Assembly (NCBI GenBank): GCA_945910005.1
Contig: OX246745.1
Coordinates: forward strand, 6,840,227-6,904,226
Reading direction: 5' to 3'
DNA: 64,000 nucleotides
Source of the DNA: Isoperla grammatica
Taxonomy: Eukaryota; Arthropoda; Insecta; Plecoptera; Perlodidae
Both the position numbers and the translations under genes were made by a program. The notes under the pieces are model-generated. The model saw only the letters and a program-made list of their open reading frames with translations. It made no database searches and was not told the origin of the DNA. Shown here piece by piece: positions 12,899 through 23,640 of the stretch (position 1 is its first letter; each line of letters begins with the position of its first letter).

Positions 12899-13153
12899 CA
12901 GGGCCCGGATTCACAAGAGGTCCTAAGTCTTTTTTTGGTCTTATACCTCTTTGAATGTTTGTGAATCCAGGAAAATATCTTAGAACAGTTTTTAAAACAT
13001 ATTATTGGAATGATCATTGTGTCCTTGTTCCCACCAGTAATTAGTAACTTCTTCGTGTGACCTGGGTCTGGTTTTACAGGAGGTCCAAAGTTAGGCCGGC
13101 CTTAGAGTTAAAACCAGAAAAAGACTTAGGACCTATTGTGAATCCGGGCCCAG
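12899..13153. mobile_element. MITE, GGGCCCGGATTCACAAG family, copy 1
   Basis: Left end CAGGGCCCGGATTCACAAG then GTCCTAAGTC; right end GACTTAGGACC then GTGAATCCGGGCCCAG: imperfect inverted repeats of about 30 bp around 255 bp. It is the same family as 21431-21694. No transposase and no clear target duplication are visible, so the superfamily is left open. Confidence 0.85.
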
Positions 13154-14659
13154 CAAAATAAAGCGATGCCTATACCGTCCTAATCTATTCAGTCCAAACC
13201 CTCCTCCTAAATCTGCCTGTTGTCTCCTGACCTCCTCCCCCTGCAGGACCCTGCAGGACCCTGACTGACTTGTGAGGCGCGAACTGATTTTAGATTCCTA
13301 TTATTTTATTTCGTTTTCTATCTGAGGATGCATTTTACTTTCAGTAAAATTCAATTTTTGTCTAAGTTTCTGCCTTCTTTTTATATTTCACAATTAGTAG
13401 TCCGCCACCGCGAGACCATAGGATACGACCTATTGGCGAACATAACAGTTACACTTGTTTGTGAAGTCTTGTTACACTTTCTTCTTGAACAATGTTTATT
13501 TTCAGGTTTTGCAATTTCATTGCATAAAACAAAATTCATTTACAAACAGAGTTACTGTTGAGGTGTCAATAAGGCTATAGAAGTAAGGCTTGGGCACAAA
13601 AGTTTGAGAAGCAATGTATTATTCTCTATACAGATTCAAACGATAGTAAAACTTTAAACGCAGCACTTGTGTGAAACAAGTTCCTGCCAATAATTGGTTT
13701 ACAAGTGAAGTATAAAGTAAGTTAGTTCCTATCGAGAGAGCAATCGATACAGGACCCTGAATACCTTTGGGAGACAGAAAACCTAAACAGGGGGGGGGGG
13801 GTAGTTACTACACAAACCCCAGTCACCCCTATTTGGTAAGTACATCTCAATATGAAAGTGATGAGATATTTGCTGCACAGATTACACTCAGTGTAGGAAA
13901 TGTACCTAAAGTACACTGGAGTTTTTGGGAGGTTGATCTAAGCTACTGGAGTAAGCCAATATGATTGAAAATTTGTAAAACACTTTAAGAGTAGACCTAA
14001 TTAATTAATGAGTGACTGCTATGTACGGAATTCCAATAAGCATAAACGCAGTAAGTAACGTTAAAGTATTTTAACGAAAATAATTTTGTATGGTAACAAG
14101 TACAATTACAGAAAACTGTCTAGACGTGAATTATGTATGATGATAATAATGAATGGTAACAATTTGCTTAAAAAGCATAAGAATTTAAGGTTTTTTATTC
14201 TTATCTTTAAAATGACATCCACAATCAAAATTGTGAAATGATACGAGACTCGATATTATCACATACCCTATTTAAATATTATCCTAACAAGTATTCAAAA
14301 TTGTTTTTGTTACAAAACAAAATAGGTAATTTCAATAATATCAAAATATTTTCAAAAGTTTTGAACCTTTATTTTGAGAATATCTGTAGATAAACCAGCA
14401 TCATTCCAAAATTTTCATATTGGAAGTCATTTTCAAGATCCGAACAAAAACCTTACAAAGTCTTACTTTTTCACACTATTGTGTCGAACTCAAAATTTTG
14501 TGAAATAATGTCGTAAAAACCATAACTTCCGACATTTTGTTGTTGTCAGTGTCACCCGGGTGAAGGGTTTGAGATCGCTATACCTGACACTACCATACTA
14601 CCGCCCTCAACGATGCTGACCAACACAGGACTAGCTTGAGCGGTACTACGTCACACTGC
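13154..14659. other. Spacer, no gene seen
   Basis: AT-rich DNA with a short GCAGGACCCT duplication (about 13243-13265) and a G-run at about 13790-13801. No coding frame is convincing. Confidence 0.5.
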
Positions 14660-14704
14660 AGGCGACATCGTGATCGCAATCGGTATCGGGATCACAATCG
14701 TAGA
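14660..14704. mobile_element. Solo arm of the (GATCGG)-type MITE
   Basis: GGCGACATCGTGATCGCAAT followed by CGGTATCGGGATCACAATCG matches one arm of the MITEs at 12660-12829 and 36557-36735. The second arm is absent. Confidence 0.55.
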
Positions 14705-14807
14705 AATATAAACACTTTTTTATGAAAATATAAATTTTAAGAAAATGGAAAACGCCGATGGAATCGAATAACACTTTTCTTGCTATCTGTGATCACCGTT
14801 GTCAATG

Positions 14808-14916
14808 TACTACTACATACTACATACTACATACTACATACTACATACTACATACTACATACTACATACTACATACTACATACTACATACTACATACTAC
14901 ATACTACATACTACAT
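14808..14916. repeat. (ACTACAT)n minisatellite, about 15 copies
   Basis: Perfect 7-base units over about 108 bp. Because 7 is not a multiple of 3, the repeat is open in several frames, producing spurious Tyr/His/Thr-rich frames. Confidence 0.97.
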
Positions 14917-15417
14917 GGTTGTTGTATTTTATTGTCAGATGGACACAGAAGTGGCCAGTGAACCAGTAGAGGGTCTCTGGTTCTGAGATCGAACACACAA
15001 GTGCGCCTCTAAAGAGGTCCGTCACCAAACTCGGCATAGGAGCTCTGAGAAAGATGGAGAACAAAGGTCTCGTATGACCGGCAGAGTCACCTGACAAGAT
15101 GCACACACTGTACTTGCTATTCTTATCAATTTGACATATTCGCGTGCGGAGCTTCACTGCAGATGAATGAAATCCTCTAGACTCCATCTGGCATATGTGG
15201 TAGTCTTGGCAACATTGTCCGCATTGCAACGTTGCATTCATTGAACGATGCCCTACTAAGTGCTCAGTCACATTCACGAAGCCTCAAGGCTCTGCACAAG
15301 TGCAATACCCTGAAAAAGAAACAATTTCGAAGAAATTGCTTTCGTAAATATTTTGAATGAATTCTTGTTGAAGTAAACCTTCAATGAAAGCAAAGCTGAA
15401 TGAAATAGGGTGGAATC

Positions 15418-15906
15418 TGACACGTGTCTCCTGCAGAAACGAGGTCAACGACAGAGACAGCGCTCGGCAATGACGTAATCGGCGCTGCCTCGCGAGGAGG
15501 CCCGGGACAAACTTGGGGGTGAAAGTGAATGAAAACGGGTCTGTTTCTGACACGTGTACACGTATACCTTAGGTCGTTGGAGGTCAAAGACAAGGATGGA
15601 GAGATTGACGTCAATGGGCCAACAGCGAATGAGAAAACTGAATGAACATTTTGGAAGGGGTGAGTTTTGCCACGTGTCGCATAGTTCATTCAACCGGGTT
15701 CTCTGACGTCACGTGTAGAGGGAGGGGGAGGGGGGCTGCCACGTGCCGCCCCGGATGGTCCATTCACCTTCGAGACGCGCAGAGGTCAACGACAGAGAGA
15801 GCGAACGATGACGTCAAAGGGGTTGAAAACTGCACACGTGTACATCTCCCCCGAAGGCTATCGACCCAGTGGTGACGTCATTGTTCGGAGGAATGGACAC
15901 GTGTGA
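15418..15906. promoter_or_regulatory. Cluster of alternating CACGTG and TGACGTCA sites
   Basis: Seven CACGTG palindromes start at 15421, 15551, 15671, 15710, 15740, 15835 and 15898. Four perfect TGACGTCA (15606, 15704, 15809, 15873) and one TGACGTAA (15471) lie between them. At 15704-15715 the two motifs overlap as TGACGTCACGTG. CACGTG is the core bound by bHLH-ZIP factors and TGACGTCA by CREB/ATF-type bZIP factors; both are known motifs, but binding here is inference. Segments such as GAGGTCAACGACAGAGA recur (15441, 15783), so the cluster may descend from a degenerate tandem repeat. I see no adjacent gene. Confidence 0.6.
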
Positions 15907-16133
15907 ATGCGGCAAGAGGGAGTTCTGCAGTAGATGCGGAGGGCACGGCTCGTTCTCCTGGCAGCGGGAGTTTGTCAATGGGATGCAGCCGACGTGAACG
16001 CGATATGACCCCATGGAAAGGGTGGATGTTACTATTATTAGTTATTTATTAGTACCCTATCCGTATGTGTTCTCTGGTGTTTAACTACTACCAGTACTAT
16101 TATTAGTTATTTATTAGTTATACTCTGGTGTTT

Positions 16134-16425
16134 AAGAGCAAAGGGTAACTTTACGCAAAAAACCGCACACAATTTTTATTTTTATCTCATAGAATGGACC
16201 ACGAAATCGAAATTCTGAATCTACAGCGGACTAGAACATACTAGAACTTACTAGAACTTACTAGAACATACATATAGTCGCTGTAGCGGACTAGAGCATT
16301 CAGTCTGTAGAGCTTACCAAATCACAGTCCACTGTAGATACAGATTTTCTATTTCGAGGTCTATTCTCGAGGTATAATTTAAAAATTAAAATGGTGTGTG
16401 GTTTTCAACGTAAAGCTCTTCGCTC
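16134..16425. mobile_element. Foldback element FB1, diverged copy
   Basis: Left end AGAGCAAAGGGTAACTTTACG then AACCGCACACAATTTT; the right end read in reverse gives CGAAGAGCTTTACGTTGAAA then ACCACACACCATTTT. The arms of about 85 bp match each other imperfectly and resemble the arms of 50801-50990. The centre holds a small ACTAGAACAT/ACTAGAACTT tandem run (16229-16275). Confidence 0.65.
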
Positions 16426-16990
16426 GTAACCAGTGGTGGTCCATTTATATAAAAAAAGGGGGGGGGGGGCTTAACCAGCGCAATTGCAGCAAAGGTTTTT
16501 GAAGTTGTATCATTAAGAAAAATGCGCTGATTGGCAAATAAAATTTTCAATACATAAGGTAAAACTGAAAATGGTTACAACAACTGAATAAAAAAAGGTG
16601 AATAATACAAAATGACATCTCATTTTATATCATCAGGATTCAAAATACGAATTTCTAGAAAAATTTGATTATAATTAAAATCGATAATACGGCCATTTCA
16701 GTTGTGACTCATCGCAAACTCTAGTTTAGTTATTTAAATCTTGATTCAAATTATTTTTCTAAAAATTCTTAATTGGATCCTCATTTATATAACTAACTTA
16801 TAATTAACTCATAGTTTTGTACCGTTTACTTTTTAAACTAAATCCTTAGCGACAAATACACTTTTTCCCCTCGACAGTATGTAATACTTACCTTTGCCCT
16901 AAATTTTTTTGAAATCCGAAATCGAATTTTGATTATTTTGAACAGGCATGCCATTATTTGCACTGGACGAGAGCTGTAGCTATAGCTACT
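16426..16990. other. Spacer, no gene seen
   Basis: AT-rich DNA with one G-run (about 16457-16470). No gene, RNA or repeat recognised. Confidence 0.5.
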
Positions 16991-17832
16991 GTGTGTACCG
17001 GATGTACCGTGTACCGGATGACGCCGTGTACCGGATGTACCGGTGTACAGTATGTACCGTGTACCGGATGACGCCGTGTACCGGATGTACCGGTGTACAG
17101 TATGTACCGTGTACCGGATGACGCCGTGTACCGGATGTACCGGTGTACAGTATGTACCGTGTACCGGATGACGCCGTGTACCGGATGTACCGGTGTACAG
17201 TATGTACCGTGTACCGGATGACCCCGTGCACCGGATGTACCGGTGTACAGTATGTACCGTGTACCGGATGACGCCGTGTACCGGATGTACCGGTGTACAG
17301 TATGTACCGTGTAACGGATGACGCCGTGTACCGGATGACCCCGTGCACCGGATGTACCGGTGTACAGTATGTACCGGTGTACAGTATATACCGGTGTACA
17401 GTATGTACCGTGTACTGGATGACCCCGTGTACCGGATGTACCGGTGTACAGTATGTACCGTGTACCGGATGACGCCGTGTACCGGATGACCCCGTGTACC
17501 GGATGTACCGATGTACAGTATGTGACTGGTACATACCGTGTGTACGGCATGTTCCGTGTACCGGATGTACCGGTGTACAGTATGTACCGTGTACCAGATG
17601 ACGCCGTGTACCGGATGTACCGGTGTACAGTATGTACCGTGTACCGGATGACGCCGTGTACCGGATGTACCGGTGTACAGTATGTACCGTGTACCGGATG
17701 ACCCCGTGCACCGGATGTACCGGTGTACAGTATGTACCGTGTACCGGATGACCCCGTGTACCGGATGTACTGGTGTACAGTGATGTGACTGCTACGTACC
17801 GTGTGTACGGCATGTTCCGTTTACCGGATGAA
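16991..17832. repeat. 50-bp satellite, about 17 copies
   Basis: Units of 50 bp contain GTACCGGATGTACCGGTGTA, CAGTATGTACCGT and ACCGGATGACGCC. Internal sub-repeats (TGTACCGGA) and self-complementary blocks (GTACCGGTGTAC) suggest growth from a shorter unit. Monomers vary by ACGCC/ACCCC and by lost or gained sub-units. Long reverse-strand frames of 198 and 275 codons span it, but they simply follow the repeat and contain no domain. Confidence 0.95.
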
Positions 17833-18510
17833 CCCCGCGCCTATGGTTCAAATCAAATGTCTTATAGGCTTGTTGGCTCCAGCTGACGTGACGGCAGTAT
17901 TGGTTGCTGCAGTAACACATCCTATGACTACCTCAATCGCACTTCAAACGTTCTAATTCTAGCCTCACGTGCTGGCTTAGATGATTGAAATAAATGACGG
18001 CGTCTCTAAAATACATCTAATCGTTACCTCCCCAACAGCTAGTAAACCCTGCTCCTTGCTAATCTAAGATAAAAATAAAAAAAAAAAAATCAGTACGAAG
18101 TTATACGATCAGCTACGTACACGTGTCCAATACGGATCTGTTCTTTTATTCAAATCTATTTCCGGCACATACGCCAATAAAGCTCATTCATGCTCTTACC
18201 TTTAAAACTATGTAGGACCCTGTCAATGCTCCGACTCTGACGTTGTCCACGTGACTCACGCGATATGGCCCACGTGTCGGTGGTCGCGGAGACGCGGAGA
18301 TACACGAGCATAGCCGAGCGGACACGAACCGTCACACACAAAACTACCCCGTTACGCAAGCAAGATGACAGTACTGAAGCTTGGTACACTTTGATTCAGG
18401 TACGACAGAAGTAATATCCCACATGGGTTTTGTCATAAAACGGATCCCTTAAAAACTGCTGTCTTAGATTGATTGATATTTGGGTTGTACGTAAATATTT
18501 TGCAACTTTG
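17833..18510. other. Spacer with three CACGTG sites
   Basis: No gene recognised. CACGTG occurs at 18120, 18248 and 18271, the last two 23 bp apart around GCGATATGGCC. They may be related to the site cluster at 15.4-15.9 kb. Confidence 0.45.
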
Positions 18511-18743
18511 GCCAGTCGAGACGATGAGTGGGTGAAATATGAGGTTGAAAAGCTACATGTCCGAATCCGATTCATTAAACATCGCGGGGGTCGTCATAAG
18601 GGGAGTCCAGCAAGGGAGGGCTGGGCCAAGTGGGAGGAAATATCTTAGTGGATCAGTGGGGGGAAAGGGACAGGGTCTTCTTTCGTCGCCTCTTACGACT
18701 ACCAGAGTCACTCTGGGCCTATTCTAACCCGGGCCCAGACGGG
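18511..18743 (+). repeat. Dispersed repeat R2, copy 1
   Basis: Matches 36951-37168 in the same orientation: CGAGACGATGAGTGGGTGAA, CATGTCCGAATC, CATCGCGGGGGTC, CAAGGGAGGGC, AAAGGGACAGGGTCT and CAGAGTCACTCTGGG occur in order in both. A partial reverse copy lies at 6133-6236. It is more GC-rich than its surroundings. No terminal repeats or coding frame are recognised. Confidence 0.8.
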
Positions 18744-18828
18744 ACTTCTATCTTAGTTGTCTTAGGTTTGCCTTCTCCAGAAAATAGAGAGACTCCCTGG
18801 TCGCTGGTAACACCCCATTGATTCAGAG

Positions 18829-19346
18829 TCAGTGACGTTGGAGTGACAGGCATGAGGGATGTCTGTCAGGATAGAAGTGTCCTGAGGGAGGGAAGTGGGA
18901 GTGACATGCACGAGAAATGTCTGTCAGGATAGGAGTGTCCTGAGACAAAGGCAGTGGGAGTGACAGGCATGAGGGATGTCTGTCAGGATAGAAGTGTCCT
19001 GAGGGAGGTAAGTGGGAGTGACATGCACGAGAAATGTCTGTCAGGATAGGAGTGTCCTGAGACAAAGGCAGTGGGAGTGACAGGCTCGAGGAATGTCTGT
19101 CAGGATAGGAGTGTCCTGAGGGAGGAAAGTGGGAGTGACATGCACGAGAAATGTCTGTCAGGATAGGAGTGTCCTGAGACAAAGGCAGTGGGAGTGACAG
19201 GCTCGAGGAATGTCTGTCAGGATAGGAGTGTCCTGAGGGAGGGAAGTGGGAGTGACAGGCACGTGGTCAGGACTCAGGATAGGAGTGTCCTGAGACAAAG
19301 GCAGTGGGAGTGACAGGCTCGAGGAATGTCTTCCAGGATAGGAGTG
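18829..19346. repeat. 58/59-bp satellite arranged as ~117-bp dimers
   Basis: The core GTCTGTCAGGATAGGAGTGT followed by CCTGAG repeats about nine times. Two alternating types differ after the core (GGGAGG.AAGTGGGAG versus ACAAAGGCAGTGGGAG) and by CATGCACGAG versus CAGGCTCGAG. The alternation gives a dimeric higher-order unit of about 117 bp. Confidence 0.93.
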
Positions 19347-21430
19347 GGTGAAAGAAAGAGATCTATTCGCAATATTTCATATTTCTAAAGCTATTGTTTT
19401 TTAATGAGTTTCACAGTCAATAATTAAGTAGTAAATCTAGTTGTAATACCGGAAACTGGGGTGGACTGTTGACGTTATGAGCACGTCCGTACGTCCGCAA
19501 AATATTCAGGCGTGCTAAGTTGCGTCACGTCATGCACTTCTCACTTTTATTACTGCTAAAGGGAACGGATTTCAGTTTCTTTGAATAGAGATGTAGAGAT
19601 GTAGTAAGCTTGTGCGTGTGCGTGTGCGTGTGCGTGTGCGTGTGCGTGTGTAGTGTGTGTTTGTTGTTTTACCTCAGATACGTCAATAATACTCAGTACT
19701 AACATTGAGACTTACAGTAGCAGATATCCCACACAATAAGTATTGATTATATTTCGTACTAAACTAGAGGTTCCCGGACTTATGTAAATTCGGGACTCTC
19801 ACAGTGGTACCCAACTTGTGGGGGGGGGGGGGGGGGGGGGGGGTGCTTGAGACACTTTCAGAGGGGGGGGGGGGGATACGTGAAACAACGAAGGGATAAC
19901 ATTAAAATTTGCCAAATTATTGACATTTCCGAGATTAATAAAATTACTTTTCCCAAATGGTTAGCAACAATGACGAGAAGTGATGTAATTTTTGGAAGCA
20001 CAAAACATATTTTTGCTACTTACTTTTTTAGTTTACAATACAATGATGAATAACCACTCAATTTGGTTGTACACAAAATACTTAAAACCTGTAAGATGGT
20101 TACTCTGGTTTGCTTTTACTAATTTTTCTAATTTAAAAAACGGTATATATTGATATTTAATAAAATTATAAATTATCAACGCATTCAAGGAAAAATTCAG
20201 CTGTGGAAGCGGCGACTCCAAGCCGGTAATTCTCAGTATTTTCCTCACCTCAGTGATTGCTTGAGGACAAGGAAATCGATCATCGTGAGTTGAAGACACT
20301 GACTACTTGCAGAGGAATTCAACGTCATTTCCCTTTCCTTTCTTCAGAAGAGCTCTTGGAAACTGATGCAAAATCCGTTCAATATCCATTAAAACGCGTT
20401 ACAACGGGGGGGGGGGGGGCAAAGGAGGCCATTGACCCCCCCTACTCTACTCTCTGACCCCCCCCCCCCCCCAACTCATCTAGTCACAACTTCAATGTGA
20501 CTATTTGTGTGAATCATGCCTATGGATACAAAATTACAAAACAACTATGTCAAAAAACAGCATTATTTAAATGAATTGATATTAATAGTTTTTGTTTTTG
20601 TCTTGCCTTCGAGGGGATGGGTTGGTAAATATGATATGAGCACCAGTTTACGTTAGACGGGATCCTGAAATTTGAAATATGTATAGAATAAAACTAATCA
20701 ACTACAGTAAATAGCATGCCAAATATTTCTACAAATGTACCACTAGCAGTTACTTTTCCTGAAACCAAATGTTTTGAAAAATGTGTCCTTATATTCGTGA
20801 TAGAGGTGGACCAGGGTTCGATTCCCGGTCGGGGCAAATATTCCATGATAATGGTTTCACTCAAACCTCGCCAAGTCTCATGACATGATGTAAGAATAAT
20901 ATCGCGAGGTAGTAAAACACCTAAATGTGAAATGGTTGCGGAGGTATTTGTGGGGGACCAACCGACTTCCGTTTCCTCCAAGTGTTCGGTTTCAGGACTT
21001 CGATTTAGAGGAGGGGGTGGGGAGGGGAGGGGGGGGGGGGCGGAAGTCGACATAGCCGAGTTCCCCTTTTCTTTGATTTGAACTTGACCTTGCTCAATAA
21101 TCAGGAAGTTTGAGGGTGTTGGGGTGAGTGGAAGCTGTCGGTACGTCGTCTCGCACACGCACACGCACACGCACACGCACACGCACACGCACACGCACTA
21201 AGCCTCAGATAACCTATTGTATAAGTGGTATTGCTGACTAACTCAGCCTCTGCTCTGATAGTAATGAACACACAGGATATGATTCGTATTCGATTCGTAT
21301 GAAGCCAATGACAGCTCCATTCACCCACACACATACACACATTGGCAGTGTTAAAAAGTGCTCTAATTCCGCCATCACTACATTAATCATAGAAAAGTGT
21401 ATAAATCCTTTTCATGAATTCTGTACAAAA
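19347..21430. other. Spacer with microsatellites and a possible hAT end
   Basis: Contains (GTGTGC)n at 19612-19650, (CACACG)n at 21151-21198 and several long G or C runs (19819-19843, 19862-19875, 20406-20419, 20458-20472, 21029-21040). At 19802 CAGTGGTACCCAACTTGTGG resembles the terminal repeat of many hAT elements, but no partner end or duplication was found. GGGTTCGATTCCCGGTC at about 20815 is a B-box-like sequence of an unidentified tRNA-derived repeat. No gene is supported. Confidence 0.45.
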
Positions 21431-21694
21431 CAGGGCCTGGATTCACAAGAGGTCCTAAGTCTTTTTTGGTCTATCTCTAAGACCGGCCTAACTTTGAACC
21501 TCTTCTAAAACCAGGAAAATATCTTACAACAGATTTTAGAACATATTATTGAATGTTATTATGTCCTTGTTCTCACCAGGAAAAATTAACTTTTCATGTA
21601 ACCTGGGTCTGATTTTATAACATGTTCAAAGTAAGGCCGGTCTTAGAGATAAAACCAAAATAAGACTTAGGACCTCTTGCGAATCCGGGCCCTG
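21431..21694. mobile_element. MITE, GGGCCCGGATTCACAAG family, copy 2
   Basis: Ends are CAGGGCCTGGATTCACAAG and CTTGCGAATCCGGGCCCTG, with AGGTCCTAAGTCTTTTTT and its inverse just inside. The internal sequence (CATATTATTG, TGTCCTTGTTCTCACCAG, AACCTGGGTCTG) is collinear with 12899-13153. At 264 bp it is slightly longer than copy 1. Confidence 0.88.
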
Positions 21695-22097
21695 GGAGCT
21701 AAATAGAGCTTTGAGGGTTCTCGCTAAAAACGAAAAAGATGATATGATAATATAAATTTATATGCAGATAAACTAGATTATATTTATATAAAGATCAATA
21801 TTCAGGGGTCAATTTATTTAATTTAAAAAATATAATTTTTATTGTCATGGTACCTTTTTTTTTTAGGTTTTCACTAATAATAATATTGTTGATATTAGAG
21901 TCGGCTAAACAACAAGTAAAATGTATTATTGATACATAAAACAGATCGGTCACCTGTCAACGGGGAGCGTTTTCCTAGTGTATTTATTATTGACATAAGA
22001 TTAGAGTTTTTCGCGGTTACCATTACAATCTGAATGACACGATGCCCATGTGTATCATATTCAGTTATCGACTAGCCAGCCACGCATGTTGCGTGTA

Positions 22098-22158
22098 GTG
22101 TAGGGTAGTGTACTGTAGTCTAGTCTAGTGTAGTATAGTATAGTGTAGTGTAGTGTAA
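22098..22158. repeat. (TAGTG)n-like minisatellite
   Basis: Imperfect 5-base repeat (TAGTG/TAGTC/TAGTA) of about 60 bp, lying directly against the ATT tail of the reverse-strand SINE. Confidence 0.85.
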
Positions 22159-22160
22159 TG

Positions 22161-22436
22161 ATTAATAATTTTTCGTAGGAATACCCGTTATAGGGTGCAC
22201 AGCAGCTTTACCCGATGTGCCCCTCTTCAGGTGACTAACCAGGTTATTAGGGTGTTTGGCTAGCTGGGAAGGAATGTCCTAGGGCCGTTCGTAGTACTCA
22301 ATCCCAGCATTCGCCTTTACGACTGAGGAAAACCACGGAAAAACCCTTAAGTCAGGACTGCCGGTGGCTGGAATTGAACCGGCGACCTCCCGAATTAGAG
22401 TCTCGCGTCTTACCGCTGAGCCACCTCTATCGGTGT
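22161..22436 (-). mobile_element. tRNA-derived SINE, copy 2 (reverse)
   Basis: Read on the reverse strand it starts with a tRNA-like head: A-box TGGCTCAGCGGTAAG, then GCGAGACTCTAATTCGGGAG, then B-box GGTTCAATTCCAGCC. It continues with GTTTTCCTCAGTCGTAAAGG and GTGCACCCTATAACGGGTAT, and ends TACGAAAAATTATTAAT. This is the same block order as at 8733 and 54940. It has the longest preserved body of the three. Confidence 0.9.
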
Positions 22437-22596
22437 AAAGATGTAAGGAGGACGTAGGCTGGTGCGGATGTGATGTTTGGTGGGCATGGGTGATTGTCAT
22501 ATTGTACCGCGCCCTCCCGTAGCATAGCACACCTGGGCTGGATGGAGAGGTATTTGTGGTCGCCCTTCCCACCAGCCAGGGGTATCCAGACATGGC

Positions 22597-23053
22597 AACA
22601 CGCACACGCACACGCACACGCACACGCACACGCACACGCACACGCACACGCACACGCACACGCACACGCACACGCACACGCACACGCACACGCACACGCA
22701 CACGCACACGCACACGCACACGCACACGCACACGCACACGCACACGCACACGCACACGCACACGCACACGCACACGCACACGCACACGCACACGCACACG
22801 CACACGCACACGCACACGCACACGCACACGCACACGCACACGCACACGCACACGCACACGCACACGCACACGCACACGCACACGCACACGCACACGCACA
22901 CGCACACGCACACGCACACGCACACGCACACGCACACGCACACGCACACGCACACGCACACGCACACGCACACGCACACGCACACGCACACGCACACGCA
23001 CACGCACACGCACACGCACACGCACACGCACACGCACACGCACACGCACACGC
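22597..23053. repeat. (CACACG)n microsatellite, about 76 copies
   Basis: An essentially perfect hexamer array over about 457 bp. All six frames are stop-free, giving long Thr-Arg, Ala-His and Val-Cys/Arg-Val dipeptide frames (up to 256 codons) that are artefacts. The lack of interruptions suggests recent expansion, or collapse or extension during assembly. Confidence 0.98.
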
Positions 23054-23289
23054 TTAATATGTTCAGTTCAAATTAGGTCGTCTGTCATAAAAAGTCGTAG
23101 GAAAGTTTCTTACTTGTTGTTGGAGTGGGATAATCATACGGATGTACCTTTGCAAGAAGTTATCCGAAAATGATTGCTTAAGATTTATTTTGATTTATAT
23201 AAAAACAATTTGGAATTGCCCAAGTGGCTAAAGATTAGAGATCTTTATTTATGATTTCAATTCAATTGCTTGATTTATAGAGAGAGAGA

Positions 23290-23620
23290 GAGAGAGAGAG
23301 GTGATACATACAAATAAATTTGGAGATCGTCAGTGTATAAATTATGGTGGCAGTAAGTGAGTGATGTTGAAATGTCGTTAACATACAGTGAAAACAATAA
23401 TGGGCCCAAATTCTACCTTGTGGCACACCACATTCTACTGGTAGGCATTTTGAATGATTTCCTCCGGAAAGTATGCTTTATCTGTCCTGCGAACTCATTT
23501 ATTGAAGCGCTGAAGGGAGAAATTGATGGATTTAAGTTTTTATATGAGACATGTCGATGTCAACACTCTGTTGACACCTTTAAAGCTTTACTTAAGTCAA
23601 GTAATGCCAATTAACATAGT
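23290..23620 (-). pseudogene. Decayed LINE reverse transcriptase fragment (CR1/jockey-like)
   Basis: On the reverse strand the conserved order of a non-LTR retrotransposon reverse transcriptase can be followed. A DLSKA-like block (about 23581-23598) is followed by a LKSINFSLQ-like helix, then GVPQG (23416-23430), and in another frame GPLLFSLYVND. The catalytic YxDD appears as YTDD (23326-23337), where many relatives have YADD. At least one single-base deletion just after GVPQG and several stop codons break it, so it cannot encode a working enzyme. Only the palm region is present. An (AG)n tract (23280-23300) abuts its end. Confidence 0.85.
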
Positions 23621-23640
23621 AAGTCTGTTATCTATTTTAG

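Noticed and set aside
16954..17813. Reverse-strand frames of 198 and 275 codons
   Set aside because: They follow the 50-bp satellite exactly; the period is not a multiple of three, so the frame cycles through the same repeat with no stop. No start context or domain.
12899..21694. Target duplications for the GGGCCCGGATTCACAAG MITEs
   Set aside because: Flanks of neither copy give a convincing duplication of any usual length, so the superfamily was left unassigned.
22279..23173. Long frames (184-256 codons) over (CACACG)n
   Set aside because: The hexamer has no stop in any frame, so all six frames are open; the products are dipeptide repeats with no domain.
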